A stretch of 64,000 bases of DNA from Leptodactylus fallax. Lineage: Eukaryota; Chordata; Amphibia; Anura; Leptodactylidae. Where the stretch lies: positions 868,001 to 932,000 of the forward strand of contig CAMRHE010000354.1 in the NCBI GenBank assembly GCA_947044405.1, given 5' to 3'. Positions 45,385 through 57,661 of the stretch are shown here, one piece after another (the first letter of the stretch is position 1; each line of letters begins with the position of its first letter). Both the position numbers and the translations under genes were made by a program. The notes beneath the pieces were generated by a model. That model saw only the letters and a program-made list of their open reading frames with translations, did not search any database and was not told where the DNA came from.

Positions 45385-46918
45385 ATCCATTCTTACCCTC
45401 CTCATCCTCTGTTACCCTCCTCATCCATTCTTACCCTCCTTATTTTATGTCACCATCTTCATACTTTCTTATCACATACTCATCCTTTGCTACCCTCTTC
45501 ATCCTGTTACCATTCTCATCTACCTCATCCTCTGTTACAATCCTCATCCTTTCTTACTATACTCATCCTTAGTTACCCTCTTCATCTTCGGTTGCCATCC
45601 TCATCCTTTCTATCTCTCCTCATTCTTTGTCACCATCTTCATCAATTACCATCCTCATCCTTTCTTACCCTCCTCACCCTGTTACCCTCCTCACCCTGTT
45701 ACCCTCCTCACTCTGTTACCCTCCTCATCCTTTCTTACCCTCCTTATCCTCTGTTACCATCCTCACCCTATGTTACCCTCCTCATCCTCTGTTACCATCC
45801 TCATCCTCTGTTACCATCCTCATCCTTTCTTACCCTCCTCACCCTATGTTACCCTCCTCATCCTATGTTACCCTCCTCATCCTTTCTTACCCTCCTCACC
45901 CTATGTTACCCTCCTCACCCTATGTTACCCTCCTCATCCTTTCTTACCCTCCTCATCCTATGTTACCATCCTCATCCTTTCTTACCCTCCTCACCCTATG
46001 TTACCCTCCTCATCCTACGTTACCATCCTCACCCTACGTTACCATCCTCATCCTTTCTTACCCTCCTCACCCTATGTTACCCTCCTTATCCTCTGCTACC
46101 ATCCTCACCCTACGTTACCCTCCTCACCCTATGTTACTCTCCTCATCCTTTCTTACCCTCCTCACCCTATGTTACTCTCCTCACCCTATGTTACCCTCCT
46201 CATCCTATGTTACTCTCCTCACCCTATGTTACCCTCCTCATCCTATGTTACCCTCCTCACCCTATGTTACCCTCCTCATCCTATGTTACTCTCCTCACCC
46301 TATGTTACCCTCCTCATCCCTTCTTACCCTCCTCACCCTATGTTACTCTCCTCACCCTATGTTACCCTCCTCATCCTTTCTTACCCTCCTCACCCTATGT
46401 TACCCTCCTCACCCTATGTTACTCTCCTCACCCTATGTTACCCTCCTCATCCTACGTTACCATCCTCACCCTACGTTACCATTCTCACCCTATGTTACCC
46501 TCCTCACCCTATGTTACCCTCCTCACCCTATGTTACCCTCCTCATCCTATGTTACTCTCCTCACCCTATGTTACCCTCCTCATCCCTTCTTACCCTCCTC
46601 ACCCTATGTTACTCTCCTCACCCTATGTTACCCTCCTCATCCTTTCTTACCCTCCTCACCCTATGTTACCCTCCTCACCCTATGTTACTCTCCTCACCCT
46701 ATGTTACCCTCCTCATCCTACGTTACCATCCTCACCCTACGTTACCATTCTCACCCTATGTTACCCTCCTCACCCTATGTTACCCTCCTCACCCTATGTT
46801 ACCCTCCTCACCCTATGTTACCCTCCTCACCCTATGTTACCCTCCTCATCCTTTTTTACCTTCCTCACCCTACATTACCCTCCTCATCCTTTCTTACCCT
46901 CCTCACCCTATGTTACGA
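45385..46918. repeat. 19-bp pyrimidine-strand minisatellite, about 80 copies
   Basis: Unit CCCTCCTCACCCTATGTTA with variants (CATCC, TTTCT, TACGT). 19 is not a multiple of three and stops are absent, so three overlapping forward ORFs of 478-563 codons are artefacts. The complementary strand is G-rich (GGGTGAGGAGGG). Confidence 0.95.
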
Positions 46919-46919
46919 T

Positions 46920-49900
46920 AGTATGTCAGGTAGGGGCCCTGTTTGCTACTATAAGGAACTTCTTTTTGCCCGGTTGTTAATTTGGCTTTGTTATTTCATA
47001 GATCACTCTCAGATCATGTCAGATCAGATTATCTGGATTATCTGTTGTCACTTTATATATTAAGGAGCTGCCATATATCTCCATGTCAGTGTTCTCTATG
47101 TAAACTGAGCAGATCTCAGGTTGTAGGCTAAGGATCGACGCCAAACATCAGGGATCATGTAACGTAAATATTTAAAGAACTTTATCAGTCTGTCTATAAG
47201 GTAAACAGAATACATAATACTGGGATTATATTGAAAGATTATACAGTGGGGCGTACTTAGAAGTCAGGTTCTGCAAGGTCAAAGCTCCTGTTCCTTTTTC
47301 ATGATTTGATCCATTCTAATACGCTTTTGCAAATGGACATTTAAAGGAAAGCTCCGTCTCAAAAAGTGGGGAAAATAAAATGTGTTGATGTCTAAATAAA
47401 AAAAAAAAAAAACAAGAAGATGCTGTTAACGGATCTAGTATTCTACTGTGTCTTTATTAAGTACTTTGAGTGCACAGGGGTGTATCAGTGGGCCTGATCC
47501 ATGTGTAAGAACCTCATTATCCCTTATAGATCTTATTAAAGATAGCCATACATGATAAATAAAAATTGGACCACCATGACAATTTTGTGTGGACTGAACC
47601 CCTTCCCGCTGCAGCCATTTTTTGACAGGAAAATATAGCTGTTCGATCATGGCTGGCGACATGCACACAGCTGTGTGCATACCGCCTTAGCCGCATTTGT
47701 GTTTTTCTGTCTTGTGTACACAGCTCCTATGCAAACCAATGCATCTCCATAGCTACAGACTACAAACAAAACTTGTGTGTAGTCTGATCCTGCAGTCATG
47801 TGCTAAGCTAGCCTTACACCTTTAAAAAGAACCTTTCACCTTCTCCACCAACTCCAACTCTTTACATCCTTCAATAGGCGCCGCTCAAAAGATTCCAGTG
47901 CAGTTAAAAAAAAAGACTTTATACTTACCTCCAGACGAGTCCACATCTCTGATGCTCCCAGCGCATGCGCAATTCTTCACTGAAGCCAAAGTAATACACC
48001 CCTGTGCAGGCTCCTGAGGTCTGACGCACCAAGAGCCAGGCGACTTAAAGAGTCAGACGATTTGGGACACTAAACCACCATTACATAGGGACCTGCTGGT
48101 GGGACAGTACTAAGTAATGTGTATGGGGGGCTTCCTGACTCTCATGTCCGGACAAAGAAGGCTTGGACTGTTGGATTTCAACATGTCCAATCTTTACGTT
48201 CCTGGGAATATAAATCGCTCCAGAGGAATTCAGAATACATGCATAGTCAAGTCACGCGACCGTAGAACCAGCAGACATGAGTGACCAATGATCTATTCAA
48301 ATAGCTGGACAAGGGGCTCCTGTTATTTGGGGGCAATGCTGGCATTAGTAGTGTTCTTATATTTTTTGTGTTACTTTGAAGGTATTATTGGCTCTTCCTT
48401 AATCCCTTGTTGGCCCCAGCCCTGGACTTTGATTAAAGTGAGTACAATGGGTGCAGTTTTACCCCCTCCCCCTGGGATGGCAGGAGACATTGCCTCTCTA
48501 CCATCTGTAGTAAGCAGATGTAATAGGGGGGAGACGAGAGTAACCAGGACTGCTTGGGGGAAGGGGCCCAAAAGTGAGAGTTATGTGAGGAATTTAACCC
48601 CCTGATGATATCCAGGCCAGACCTTCCCTACACGTACGTTGCGCCTCCCGTCTTATTTTGTGTTGTGTCACTTTCTGATGCAAATTCCGGCAACTAGTTG
48701 GGATGAAGTGGGTAAGGGGGCACATTGTGGGCATCGTCCTGAGGGTATAGTGTAAAATGTGAAAGGTTTCTGCAAAATCTTGAACTTCTACGGGATGAAT
48801 TGGCATGTCCATTAAACGCTATGCTTATCCCATGCATTTGTATGTGTAGGGTTCACATACTTTTAGCTTGACACTGCTTATTATTTAATAGGATTGCTTG
48901 ACCAGCTGATCGGTATAGCACTAGGCATGATGGGTAATTCTATGATGGTAACCTAATATTAATGCATGTTCTCTCTGTTATTCAGTAAGGTAATGAGAGA
49001 TAAGCGGCGGCGATACACACATGACGCCGCTTATCTGGTGCAGAAAATGAAGGTGATATGATCCACCTATGCAATTTATGGACAGTTAAAGCAAAAAAAG
49101 CGCAATTGTAATATCTTTGACTTTCTAATATACTTTGGGTGGGGTTGGATTTATCATGAGGGGAATTTTTAAAACAAATTTCGCCGGAATCTGCGTTGGC
49201 GTAGTTTGAACAAAATTAGTAAATTTTTGCACAATGTTTGATAAATTTTGGGTATGTTCACATGGCAGAATTTAAGTGTATTCCGCCTCAAAATCAGCTC
49301 CAAATTCTGCCCTGATTCTGTCTCCCATTGTTTTCAATAGGAGGCAGAGATCGGAGCAAGATGCTGAAAAAATAAGCGTCCTGCTCGATCTTGCGGCAGA
49401 ATGTGCGGCTGATCAGCCCCATTCATCTTGGGCTGATCAGCAACTGAAAGCCGTAGCGGAAAGCCAGAAGGCCGGAGAATGAACAGGAATTCAAGGTAGA
49501 AGTCGGCCTCAATTCTTCTCCATTTTCCGACATCTAAAAGGGCCGTAAGTGGCTGATCACATGGAAAAATCTGCAGGTAGGCACTGTGTGTAATACTTCA
49601 TCTGTCCTATGGAGGAGCTGCAGGGAAATGGACACTTGATATCAGATTCTTCCATAGATTACAGCAGATCATTGGGGGGCACTACTAATAAAACTCTGAG
49701 AAAAATACAGGGGAACTCTCATTCACCGCCCCTAAGAAGGCAACGAGGACAGTTTCATGAATCTGCCCCTTTGTATACATTTTACCTTGAAGTGTTCCTT
49801 TAAGATCACAGTAATCTGTAGGTTTATGGAGGGTCTTGAAATACACAATTTCCAGTAAATTGGCCAAAAGTTATCTCCTTTAATCTATTGGCTAACATAC

Positions 49901-51099
49901 AGGCTGTCAGACCGCCCTGGAGTCCCATACCTGGAGGAGGGGGTGACAACAAAGGGATGGGTCATGGAGATGACAAATGGTTATCTGTGGTGGTCTTCAA
50001 ACCCTATTGTAAAAATAACTTCACAGCTAGTGCCAGGTTAGGGGGTGTGAATACTTATCTTTGTGCATTTCAGAAGAGAATATTATATATTGAATTATGT
50101 TTATTATTATTTGCCTAGCACTTTTCCAGCAACAGCGCCATTCTTTTCTATAGGCTGCGTCTGGTATTGCAGCCCAGCCCCCTTTTACTGTGGTTGACAC
50201 TAGCGTCGCCTCTCCGCTGTTCGGGTCCGTTGGGTGGAACCCTACCAACGGAGAGGCGGACCACTAAAACAGCACTAACACACGGAGTACAACGGACCCC
50301 ATTGACTATAATGGGGTCCATTGGGTGTCCATCATTTTTTGGCGGACACTGCAATGGAGTCTCCAATGGATGTGAAGTTAGCCGGAGCTGTACACAGATA
50401 CATACATTGGATTGTAACCTCCAGCGATGCAGGGTGATGATGTGTAGGGATGTATTCTGCATACAGCATTCCGGTATAGGTTGGCGCTATGTAATAACTT
50501 TATAGGAATCCCACCATTCAATGTACATGCTAGTTTCTAGATACCATCTTTCCAGAAACATAAGAAAGTTTAAGGGAGTATATATACTGAAAACCTAAGG
50601 CTACATGCACATGCCTTCCAACCGTCCTGGATTCAGCGGGACAGGACTGTTCCGCTGAATCCAGGACGGATGGGAGGTATGTGTATGTAACCTTGGTCAG
50701 AGGGAGGTATGTCCTGGCTTTAACTCATCTGTGTATGGAGGACTGTTAAAAAATCAGTCATATGAATAGCCCCCATTCACATACAAGGGAATAACGCAAG
50801 CGTATGACGGTGTCCCGCGTCCGATTATTACTGTCGTGTGAATGTAGGCTAATGCTGCCAGTTATATCATAGAGGTTTTTCCTTTTTATTTCCCCTCCCG
50901 AAACAGAATTTATTGAGGATGTGATATTGGTTTTTTCATGATATATTTTTCTATTTTTTATAAAAATTTTTAAATTTAAGTGATTCATTTTTTTATATAT
51001 ATTTTTAATAGATTCTTTTTTTATTATTATTTTATTTTTTTTATTGTTTTCATTGACCCCAGATTTAATCTTTTCCCTGTATATAAATGAGTCGCCTGA
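46920..51099. other. Intergenic, dispersed repeats only
   Basis: An A tract at 47398-47412. A repeat with a TTTTCAATAGGAGGCAGA core lies at 49255-49560, and one with a TTGACTATAATGGGGTCC core at 50190-50400. No exon is supported. Confidence 0.45.
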
Positions 51100-51360
51100 A
51101 AATTCTGGTAAATTTCTACCCTGTGCTGATTCCTGTGTGTCTGGCAGGAGGGACCTCATGTGTACAGAGGAGGAGGAGGAGGAGGAGGAGGATGAAGAGG
51201 AGGAGGAGGGTGGGTGAGAACATAGAGCCTGTACTGGCAGGAGGTGGAGAAGAGACAAATACACGAGGTGGAGGAATGTGGTGACTGGAAGCCCAAAGAC
51301 GTCTGAAAGTGTCAACTGAGACGAACCTGCAGCTGTGCCGCAGACATCGCCAGGACTCAG
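51100..51360 (+). other. Candidate 5' non-coding exon of P2RY11
   Basis: An AGG-rich then non-repetitive block ends GACTCAG followed by GTAAGTT, an excellent donor at 51361. No long ORF crosses it. It lies 6.3 kb upstream of the receptor ATG and could splice to TACACAG at 57621-57627. The left boundary is unknown and transcription is inferred only. Confidence 0.3.
51165..51212. repeat. AGG microsatellite
   Basis: Interrupted (AGG)n inside the candidate P2RY11 5' exon. Confidence 0.9.
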
Positions 51361-52990
51361 GTAAGTTGTCTCTGTGTGGCGTCATCTATATGAGCAATGA
51401 CGTATCCTGACATATTAGGGAATTGTTAGAATGCGATTCCCTAATATAATAGTGTGACGTTTTTAATGCTTGACCTATTGTGACTGTCAGGCTGTCGGGA
51501 ACCAAGAACTCTCAGCATGGTTGACAACTGCTGAGAGTTGTAGTTTCGTAACCACTCGAGAATGTGCCTTAAAGGGTTGTCACGAGAGCGCTCAGCTGTT
51601 TCTGTGACTCTCATAGACTACAGAGCCTTGCACACATCTGTCTGTCTCATCGCCACAGGAGTTTGCAGGACCCCTATTTTTTGAGGCAAAACGTAGCGTT
51701 TTTTCAAGTTTTTGTACCTGACGCTCAATTGTTGCATACTTACACGTTCTGCCACTTTCTCTGCTTGCTGTCAGTGAACGGGACCCTCATTTTTACATCC
51801 AGAGGCTTGAATGTATCTGTAATACTTCTCATAGCTGAGGGTTTGCTACAATTGTTTGTAGTCTATGTAGTCGGGATCCAAGGCTGTCACATTGGGAGGA
51901 TTTACTAACCCATCTACAGCAGTCATCTGGCATAGGAGGGTGTAACTGTGGTGTATCTTTGGCGCTCGGCCCTACAAGATACACCACAGTATTCTTTCTG
52001 TGCCCTGTTACAAAATTTGGCAGAGATCAAGGCGTGCCTGGGCGGGGACGCCTCAAACCGACAAATTTACTATAACTTAGATAAGCCGAGGGAAGGATTA
52101 AATAGAGAAGCCAAATTTGTGTTCTTGATATATTTGGCTCACGGATGATTGTGTCGACTGTATACAAGTGTAACAAACCCTCAGCTGTGAGTGGTATTAG
52201 GTCCGTATTGGTATAAAGGGGTATTGTGATACATACAAATTATCCTGTATACATAGGACTGCTGAGATCACCATAAATGTAAAAAACGGGGTCCCAGGTG
52301 CCCCCGTATGAATGGAATGTCAGGCCGCACATGCACGGTGCCGCTCCATTCATGTCTATGGAGTGCCAAAGAGAACTTGACTATCCCCAGCAGAAGGTGG
52401 CAGGGCTGTACCACTGCTGCAGGGGTGAGGCGGGCACGGTGGCCTTAGCCTCTGGTTCTTCCCGTATTTTGGTTCCTGTACAGAATACTCTTGGCAAAGA
52501 TAAAGGATTTCCTCAGAAGCTGAGATTACTTTTACGTCCTGGCAGACTTCCTCTAGCCTGACATGGCAGATAACATGGAACAATGCACCATAAATATAGA
52601 TAAGACTGGCGTTAAGGTTAGAGCCGCCATAATGTCCATGACCGGTATAAGACCCCCGCTGTCTGGATCCCCCTTCATAGTCCTGACCGGGGGAGATGAT
52701 GTATATTGATGGAGATCTTTTGTAAAGTTTAATCACTGGATAAAAAGTTCTGCAACTTATAATGTACTTTATATATTCACTTCTCATTGTCGGTTTTCCA
52801 TTTTCAGGATCTCTGCTTGCTGTCAGCGAAGGGGTCATTCATGTGTATATCCACAGGCGGGCAACTAGTACAAGCGTAAGGGTACATCACACAGGTCAGG
52901 TATGATGAAGATTTTCTGTCCTTATGTAGGTGGAAAATCAGCAGCATATTGTGCTGGAAAGTCTACTGCAGAATATTTGTCTATGTGTAA
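51361..52990. other. Intergenic, no recognised gene
   Basis: 51890-52150 looks like a dispersed frog repeat (GGAGGATTTACTAACCCATC). Nothing else is identified. Confidence 0.35.
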
Positions 52991-52999
52991 GTAGGAACA

Positions 53000-53840
53000 G
53001 TACAGGAATAATGAACACAGTGATGTCACAGTACAGAGATAATATACACAGTGATGTCACAGTACAGGGATAATGAACACAGTGATGTCACAGTACAACG
53101 ATAATACACACAGTGATGTCACAGTACAGAGATAATAAACACAGCGATGCCACAGTACAGGGATAATATACACAGTGATGTCACAGTACAGGGATAATAA
53201 ACACAATGATGTCACAGTACAGAGATAATAAACACAGTGATGTCACAGTACAGAGATAATAAACACAGTGATGTCACAGTACAGGGATAATATACACAGT
53301 GATGTCACAGTACAGGGATAATATACACAGTGATGTCACAGTACATGGATAATAAACACAGTCATGTCACAGTACAGAGATAATAAACACAGTGATGTCA
53401 CAGTATAGGGATAATAAACACAGTGATGTCACACTACAGGGATAAAAGACAGTGATGTCACAGTACAGGGATAAAAGACAGTGATGTCACAGTACAGGGA
53501 TAATAAACACAGTGATGTCACACTACAGGGATAAAACACAGTGATGTCACAGTACAAGGATAATACACACAGTGATGTCACACTACAGGGATAAAAGACA
53601 GTGATGTCACAGTACAGAGATAATAAACACAGTGATGTCATAGTACAGGGATTATAAACAGCGATATCACAGTACAGAAATAATAAACAGTGATGTCACA
53701 GTATAGAGATAATATACTGTACACAGTGACGTCACAGTACAGAGATAATACACACAGTGATGTCACAGTACAGGGATAATAACCACAGTGATGTCACAGT
53801 ACAGAGATAATAAACACAGTGATGTCACAGTACAGAGTTG
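53000..53840. repeat. 31-bp minisatellite carrying CRE-like TGATGTCA
   Basis: About 27 copies of a unit with ACAGTGATGTCACAGTACAG and GGATAATAAAC; a few copies are short. Almost every copy has the bZIP-type octamer TGATGTCA, and one copy at about 53725 has the perfect CRE TGACGTCA. Confidence 0.95.
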
Positions 53841-54602
53841 AAAAACAGCAAATGCTGAATTTCCACTGGACAGAAGAATCATAATTTTAGTACTTTGCTG
53901 ATCCCGATAGTCGCCATTCTGTTAATGATGTATTACTTGCAGATTGACCTAAGGATGGATAAATAATGAGAAAGTAATTAGTAAATGTTCATGTAAGTTT
54001 CCCATTATTCATTATTTACAGCATATGGTTGTATAGTGAGTAGTGATCGGATAGTTCTATGTGTTATTTTCCATCCACAATCATGATAAACCTTTCACAT
54101 TCACAGAGACATTAAACCTTCAACCCAAATGTCACATCTCAGCAGGGGAACATGTTTCATGCGCAGCTACACAGGAGAATGGGCCACTGGCCTCTTCTTA
54201 AAAATTGAGAGATAGGAGTCCGACCTTCTCTGTAAGACGTGTCCATGTGTCCCCAATTTATAACAATCTTCCCCTCTGTATCTACCACAAAGTCACTGTT
54301 ACCTTCTCTCACACTGACCAGCAAGGTTCAGATTGTCAGACTAAAGTACCAGGTAAAATGGGTGGATACTAAAATAACCAACTATTGGACTCTGGGGTTT
54401 AGGACATTAATCCATCAGTAGTAATAACACTAACCCACCAGACATCAGGGACTAATGGACACAGAGGACTTGGACACTATACCAGCAGACGTGAGGGACA
54501 AGGACACTGTTCCATCAGATATCTGGGACTAGAGTGCCAAGCCACCAGACAGCAAGGTTTAGAACATTAACTCACCAGGTAGCTGGGGCACCAACTCATC
54601 AG

Positions 54603-56350
54603 GTATCAGGGACTAGAATGCCAAGCCACTGGACATTAGGAACTAGGACACTATTCCACCAGACATAAGCGACTAGGAGACTATTCCACCAGACATCAGG
54701 AACTAGGAGACTATTCCACCAGACATCAAGGACTAGGAGACTATTCCACCAGACATCAGGAACTAGGACACTATTCCACCAGACATCAGGGACTAGGAGA
54801 CTATTCCACCAGACATCAAAGACTAGGAGACTATTCCACCAGACATCAGGAACTAGGAGACTATTCCACCAGACATCAGGAACTAGGAGACTATTCCACC
54901 AGACATCAAGGACTAGGAGACTATTCCACCAGACATCAGGGACTAGGAGACTATTCCACCAGACATAAGCGACTAGGACACTTCCCCCAGACATAAGCGA
55001 CTAGGAGACTATTCCACCAGACAACAGGAACTAGAAGACTATTCCACCAGACATAAGCGACTAGGAGACTATTCCAACAGACATCAGGAACTAGGACACT
55101 ATTCCACTAGACATCAAGGACTAGGAGACTATTCCACCAGACATCAGGAACTAGGACTCTATTCCACCAGACATCAGAGACTAGGAGACTATTCCACCAG
55201 ACATCAAGGACTAGGAGACTATTCCACCAGACATCAAGGACTAGGACACTATTCCACCAGAAATCAGGAACTAGGACTCTATTCCACCAGACATCAGAGA
55301 CTAGGAGACTATTCCACCAGACATCAGGGACTAGGAGACTATTCCACCAGACATCAAGGACTAGGAGACTATTGGACCAGGCATCAAGGACTAGGAGACT
55401 ATTCCACCAGACATCAAGGACTAGGAGACTATTCCACCAGGCATCAGGGACTAGGAGACTATTCCACCAGGCATCAGGGACTAGGAGACTATTCCACCAG
55501 ACATCAGGGACTAAGAGACTATTCCACCAGGCATCAGGCACTAGGAGACTATTCCACCAGGCATCAGGGACTAGGAGACTATTCCATCAGGCATCAGGGA
55601 CTAGGAGACTATTCCACCAGGCATCAGGGACTAGGAGACTATTCCACCAGACATCAGGGACTAGGAGACTATTCCACCAGGCATCAGGGACTAGGAGACT
55701 ATTCCATCAGGCATCAGGGACTAGGAGACTATTCCACCAGGCATCAGGGACTAGGAGACTATTCCATCAGGCATCAGGGACTAGGAGACTATTCCACCAG
55801 GCATCAGGGACTAGGAGACTATTCCACCAGGCATCAGGGACTAGGAGACTATTCCATCAGGCATCAGGGACTAGGAGACTATTCCACCAGGCATCAGGGA
55901 CTAGGAGACTATTCCATCAGGCATCAGGGACTAGGAGACTATTCCACCAGGCATCAGGGACTAGGAGACTATTCCACCAGGCATCAGGGACTAGGAGACT
56001 ATTCCATCAGGCATCAGGAACTAGGACACTATTCCACCAGACATCAAGGACTAGGAGACTATTCCACCAGACATCAGGAACTAGGAGACTATTCCACCAG
56101 GCATCAGGGACTAGGAGACTATTCCATCAGGCATCAGGAACTAGGACTCTATTCCACCAGACATCAGAGACTAGGAGACTATTCCACCAGACATCAAGGA
56201 CTAGGAGACTATTCCACCAGACATCAGGAACTAGGACTCTATTCCACCAGACATAAGAATCTATGACAATAATCCACCAGACATCAGAAACTGGGAGACT
56301 ATTCCACCAGACATTAGAGTCTATAACAATAATCCACCAGACATCAGGTC
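54603..56350. repeat. 30-bp minisatellite, about 58 copies
   Basis: Unit GCATCAGGGACTAGGAGACTATTCCACCAG. Copies before about 55440 are varied (GACATCAAGG, GACATAAGCG). 55440-56140 is nearly uniform, with partly alternating CCACCAG and CCATCAG units. Because 30 is a multiple of three, a 294-codon + frame (RTRRLFHQAS repeats) and minus frames stay open. Confidence 0.96.
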
Positions 56351-57627
56351 CTTTCAACTACAGGGACTAGGACACTATCCCAGCAGGACACTAAGACCTT
56401 AGAGTTTTTGTACTGTTTATTATATGTGGTGTGGTGTCATTTGGTTTCTATACTGAGCTACTATAACTGAAGGCGCTTTGATGCCAAGTACTTGGGTATG
56501 CAATGTGGAGCTTTTAACCATATTGTTGCCACTATTTCCTTCCTGCTGTAACCTGTAATACATGGGTGCACATCTAAGCTAAGGTCTAGTGATGTTTCTG
56601 CGATATATGCTGTGGGTGTTTTGCTGTTATTGTAGGATGCTGTTCTCACGAACACAAAAATGTATAGCATATACTATGTGTGCACCATAGCCGGACTGGT
56701 AGAAGGGCTTAGCCATACTTGGTTTACTTTGTAGAGTATATAGATAAAAGGGATTGTCCAGGATTAGGAAAGCATGGTAGGCTTCTTACTTCAAGCATGA
56801 TTTCACATATGTGGTACCATAAAAGCATAGCCGTATGGTGTACTCAGGTAGTGTTCACACTCAGGCTTGATGGATGAGGATGCCCCAAGATCTCTCCACC
56901 ACCTGTATTATAAATGGTACATTATAGGTTGGAGGTCCTATTAATGATTATACCATTGACATCACAGATGATGTTATAACTGGTGCCATGACATCACATA
57001 GGAAAGATTTCCAACAGTCCCTAAAATGGGCGGGAAGGAATACACCTGACCAACCCCATAGTGGGCAGTTTGTGGGCAATTCCTTGGTGGAATGGGGTTG
57101 TTTCCATGTGGGTCATGGGTGGTGGGGCACGGCTAACGTGTCCCAGGATTTTTTGCCAATAATGCATATGAGGATGTAGTTTATATATTACATAACATAT
57201 AGCATACAGCTTTACTAACCATTCATGTGCCATATTAGCGTTGAGGACTTTGGGTTGGTTTTCCCGTACTGAGTAGTCATTTTTTTTGTTCACATTTGCA
57301 GTGGGTTTAGCATAGGAAATCCTGTGTCAGTAACAGTCTAGCCTTTAGACAAATATATAATAATCCTTGTGACATAATACAGTGTAACTCGCTTTGCAGC
57401 AAGTTGACTAACAGTACATGGCGGTATTGTTTACTGAAGTGAAAAATATTCAATGTTCTTAAGGGGGCTCTTTTTGGATTTCCTCCCTGTTGCCTGTATT
57501 CTCTAGCTCGGTATTATACACAGCTTTATATGTTTGTATTCAATAGTTGTAGATACTATATTTATACATGTAGATATATATTGTATGTGTAGTTTATGTT
57601 CTGACTCCTGCATCACTTTGTACACAG
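56351..57627. other. P2RY11 upstream region
   Basis: No repeat array or strong promoter motif is recognised. TACACAG at 57621-57627 is a possible acceptor for the coding exon. Confidence 0.35.
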
Positions 57628-57661
57628 GACTCATCCTCGTTCTACAGAAATACATTGATAT

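Noticed and set aside
45289..47063. Three overlapping ORFs of 478-563 codons
   Set aside because: The 19-bp stop-free unit opens every forward frame; the products are permutations of the same Pro/Ser/Tyr/Leu repeat.
55372..56256. A 294-codon ORF of RTRRLFHQAS repeats, and minus-strand VWWNSLLVPD ORFs
   Set aside because: They arise from a 30-bp minisatellite in frame by chance. No start context, splice partner or homologue is recognised.
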